From: Strigops habroptila
Lineage: Eukaryota; Chordata; Aves; Psittaciformes; Psittacidae
DNA: 64,000 nucleotides
NCBI RefSeq assembly: GCF_004027225.2
Contig: NC_044284.2
Location: 44,440,420-44,504,419 of the forward strand
Direction: 5' to 3'
A model generated the notes under the pieces. The model saw only the letters and a list, made by a program, of their open reading frames with translations, was not told where the DNA came from and made no database searches. Of the stretch, positions 61,947 to 64,000 are shown piece by piece (position 1 is the first letter of the stretch; each line of letters opens with the position of its first letter). The translations under genes and the position numbers were made by a program.

Positions 61947-63077
61947 CTAGTTTAAAGCTTTCCTGACCAGCCTGGCAAGCCTCCTACCAAAACAGCTCTT
62001 CCCCTTCTTTGTCAGACCAGCTCCACCAGCCTCCAGTAGATCCGGCCTCCCAAATGGAGCCCCATGTTCTAAATAGCCAAACCCCTGACTATGGCACCAG
62101 CATTCTAACCATTTATTAACCTGCCAAACACGCCTAGCTTTTTTAAGGTCCTCCCCTTTGCCCTGGAGAATCGATGAAAAAACTATCTGAGCTCCAGAGC
62201 CCCTAACCACCTCTCCCAGGGCTCTGTAGTCCTTCTTAATGTTTTCCAGGCTACTGCTATCTATATCTCTAGCACCCACATGGACCACTAGAAGGGGGTA
62301 ATAGTCAGCAGGACTTACTAGAGCAGGCAGCCTCTCAGCAACATCCCTGATCTGAGCCCCTGGCAGGCAACACACCTCCCTCGAGACTGGATCAGGCCGG
62401 CAGAGGGGTGCCTCTGTGCCTTTCAAAGTAGAGTCCCCTACTACTATGACCCTCCTCTTTTTCCTGGAGGCAGCAGTAGCGATCCTCTTTACTGGTGCAT
62501 CAGCAGGGTGCTCATTAGGTGTGGTGGGTGCTTTCTCATTAGCCCCCTGCAGAACCGCAAAGCGGTTCTGGGTGGGGACATCAGATTTAGGAGGAAGCCC
62601 CTTGTCGTTAATTGTCCTCTTCCTCCTTTTTTTGTTCGTTTTTCTCGTGACTAATTCCCAGCTTCCTGGGTTGCTGCCCTCCTTCTTTCCTATATGAGCA
62701 GTGCTAGATGTTTGCAGCCCCTGCGCAGTTTGGGCCTGGAGCAAGCAGCCCAGCTTCATCTCAGCTTCCTTGGCATCTTTTAGCTCTCCAACAGCCTCCC
62801 GCACCTCAGCCATCTGCTGCAGGAGGACCTCCACCAGGGCGCACCGAGTGCAGCCCTGTCCATTGTGCACCCTCGCCTCAAGAGACTGGTCAAGGCACTT
62901 TCTACACTCCGAGGTCTGCGCCGCAGCCTCCCCTCTCATCGGCTCTGTCTGGGTGCCTACGCTGGCCACCGCCGGGGCAGAGCTCCCAGAGCGGGCCCTG
63001 GTCCTGAGGCGAGTGCTCACCACCCCGCTCACCCTGCCTGCGCCAACTGCCGCGCCACGCCCTGACTGACGTGCCAC
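61947..63077 (-). CDS. CR1 ORF1 protein with SGNH-esterase-like domain
   Basis: 376 open codons. The N-terminal third is basic and includes a Cys-rich CRKCLDQSLEARVHNGQGC stretch, then ALVEVLLQQMAEVREAVGEL (coiled coil). The second half has RRVIVVGDSTLKGTEAPLC, VSREVCCLPGAQIRDVAERL and PLLVVHVGARDIDSS, the order of SGNH/GDSL esterase blocks known in CR1 ORF1. The catalytic-type Ser of GDST is kept, whereas the block-III G-x-N-D appears as GARD. There is no ATG at the beginning of the frame; the first in-frame Met is at about residue 48 (MRGEAAAQ), so the start is uncertain. Confidence 0.88.
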   Translation of the reverse strand: MARQSGRGAAVGAGRVSGVVSTRLRTRARSGSSAPAVASVGTQTEPMRGEAAAQTSECRKCLDQSLEARVHNGQGCTRCALVEVLLQQMAEVREAVGELKDAKEAEMKLGCLLQAQTAQGLQTSSTAHIGKKEGSNPGSWELVTRKTNKKRRKRTINDKGLPPKSDVPTQNRFAVLQGANEKAPTTPNEHPADAPVKRIATAASRKKRRVIVVGDSTLKGTEAPLCRPDPVSREVCCLPGAQIRDVAERLPALVSPADYYPLLVVHVGARDIDSSSLENIKKDYRALGEVVRGSGAQIVFSSILQGKGEDLKKARRVWQVNKWLECWCHSQGFGYLEHGAPFGRPDLLEAGGAGLTKKGKSCFGRRLARLVRKALN

Positions 63078-63300
63078 GCCCTGGTCGCCGAGCTTCTGGT
63101 CGCTCGCGCTCCCTGGGATGGGTTTTTACCCACTGAGGGCTGGTGCCGTCACTTCTGGCGCCGCCCCCTGTGAGTCAGCTGCTCGCGTCAGCTGAGCTGC
63201 CGGCTCCTGGGCGAGTCCTGTCGAGGACTTGAGGCTCCCTCGGTCGCTCTTGCCGCTCTGAACTGAGGCTCCTGGACGCTGTGCTTCCCCCCGCTCCGGT
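63078..63300 (-). promoter_or_regulatory. probable CR1 5' UTR/internal promoter
   Basis: GC-rich segment upstream of CR1 ORF1, unlike the AT-richer intron that follows from about 63,310. CR1 5' UTRs are GC-rich and carry the promoter. The right-hand border is placed only by the drop in GC. Confidence 0.45.
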
Positions 63301-63310
63301 GTTAAAGGCG

Positions 63311-64000
63311 TCCTCTCTGGAGATACTCACCTTGGCAATTCAAGACTTGCTGGAGGTAGGAGGCCGACTGGCCGAGCCAGCCTTGCTCGTGGCACCAGCA
63401 GCAAGGGCTCATCTTGAAGGGCTCAAATGGCCATATCACGATGAAACCCAGGAGAACTGGGTTAATCCTGCAGCAAGATCATGCCCACTCTTCTTGTTTT
63501 ACACCTCTCCCCACGTTCCCCTTCAGCCCAGGCAGTGTTACTCTAAACCATTAACCCTCTGCCAAGGTATTGCTAAAAACCCAAAACAAACCAAAAGCCC
63601 ACAAAACAACCCAAAGTGCAGATGAACACCCTGCTCACCCTGACAAGAGCCCATAGAGAGCGCTTACCAGTGCTGTGCCTGTCTGCTGCAGCGCTGCCCA
63701 GCAGGAGCTGCCTGGGCCAGGCAGGGCAGGCAGAGCCCCAGCAGACACACTCTGTTGCTGCCATGCCCTGGATGCCTGCAAAGGAGACACATTTGTCCCC
63801 ATTAGCTGTCCAGGCAGAAACGCGGAGAACATCTTCATTCCCCGCTGGCTGGAGGAGTTGTTTTCTCCTGCACTGCGGAGCCTCCGTATCACTCGCCCAT
63901 CAGCATCTCACTCACAATTAATATCATCCCTGGGACATTCAGCTAATGGAAAAATGAATTTGGTAGTTTCCAGGAAATCTGGATTCTGTTTGGTACCTGC
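63311..64000 (+). other. RGS5 intron 2, part beyond the CR1 insertion
   Basis: Intronic sequence to the window's right edge. The RGS5 RGS-box exons are not reached. Nothing else recognised. Confidence 0.55.

Larger units (their letters stand above)
58800..63300 (-). mobile_element. nearly full-length CR1 non-LTR retrotransposon (LINE)
   Basis: The element runs on the minus strand from a GC-rich 5' region (about 63,300; boundary uncertain) through ORF1 (63077-61947), the endonuclease part of ORF2 (61944-60937), the reverse-transcriptase part (60785-58890), to a short 3' UTR and the CR1-type terminal repeat TTCTATGATTCTATGATTCT at 58800-58820. Full-length CR1 is about 4.5 kb, so little or nothing is missing, which is rare because most avian CR1 copies are short 5' truncations. 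ORF2 is interrupted in the linker between its two domains, so the copy is not autonomous. I could not identify a target-site duplication. It lies antisense in RGS5 intron 2. Confidence 0.93.

Noticed and set aside
58800-63300. reverse transcriptase from a retrovirus or LTR element
   Set aside because: FADD-type RT with an APE endonuclease, an esterase-like ORF1, no LTRs and a CR1 terminal repeat identify a LINE.

Overview
The window looks like a bird genome. Vertebrate split genes with small GT-AG introns are interspersed with CR1 (chicken-repeat-1) LINE copies, the dominant avian retroposon, in both orientations, including one nearly full-length copy. No LTR element, SINE family, CRISPR or prokaryotic operon was seen. 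The species cannot be named from sequence alone.

Layout, left to right. (1) 1-29,141, minus strand: ATF6, the ER-stress sensor and transcription factor. Thirteen coding exons are present (initiator at 29,141); the last luminal exons lie beyond the left edge. Its introns hold short CR1 pieces, A-runs and a 36-bp minisatellite. (2) About 29,150-29,600: GC-rich CpG-island-like promoter of ATF6. (3) 29,283-37,114, minus strand: a P-selectin gene (SELP) with signal-peptide exon, C-type lectin, EGF, eight sushi/CCP modules, transmembrane and cytoplasmic exons. CCP exons 2-7 are near-copies in a roughly 320-bp exon-plus-intron tandem array. SELP's polyadenylation signal is only about 160 bp upstream of the ATF6 start codon, on the same strand. 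(4) 37,115-42,377: intergenic, no gene recognised. (5) 42,708-44,138, minus strand: a two-exon gene for a probably secreted, bacterial-type phosphatidylinositol phospholipase C (PI-PLC X domain). (6) 45,214-47,397, plus strand: a five-exon HTATIP2/TIP30-type SDR oxidoreductase, head-to-head with the PLC gene. (7) 47,657-52,936: intergenic. (8) 52,937 to the right edge, plus strand: RGS5, with a TATA box and the first two coding exons; the rest lies beyond the window. Its second intron carries the nearly full-length CR1 (about 58,800-63,300, minus strand) with ORF1 (esterase-like), endonuclease and reverse transcriptase.

The genes do not form one pathway. ATF6 and RGS5 are both in human 1q23.3, and SELP is several megabases away in 1q24, so the block is a compacted and rearranged counterpart of human 1q23-q24. 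HTATIP2 is on 11p15 in human and is unexpected here. The most notable observations are the SELP/ATF6 tail-to-head spacing, the homogenised sushi array, a Glu-to-Gln change at the selectin Ca2+/fucose site, the secreted PI-PLC gene, and an in-frame internal duplication inside the CR1 reverse transcriptase ORF.
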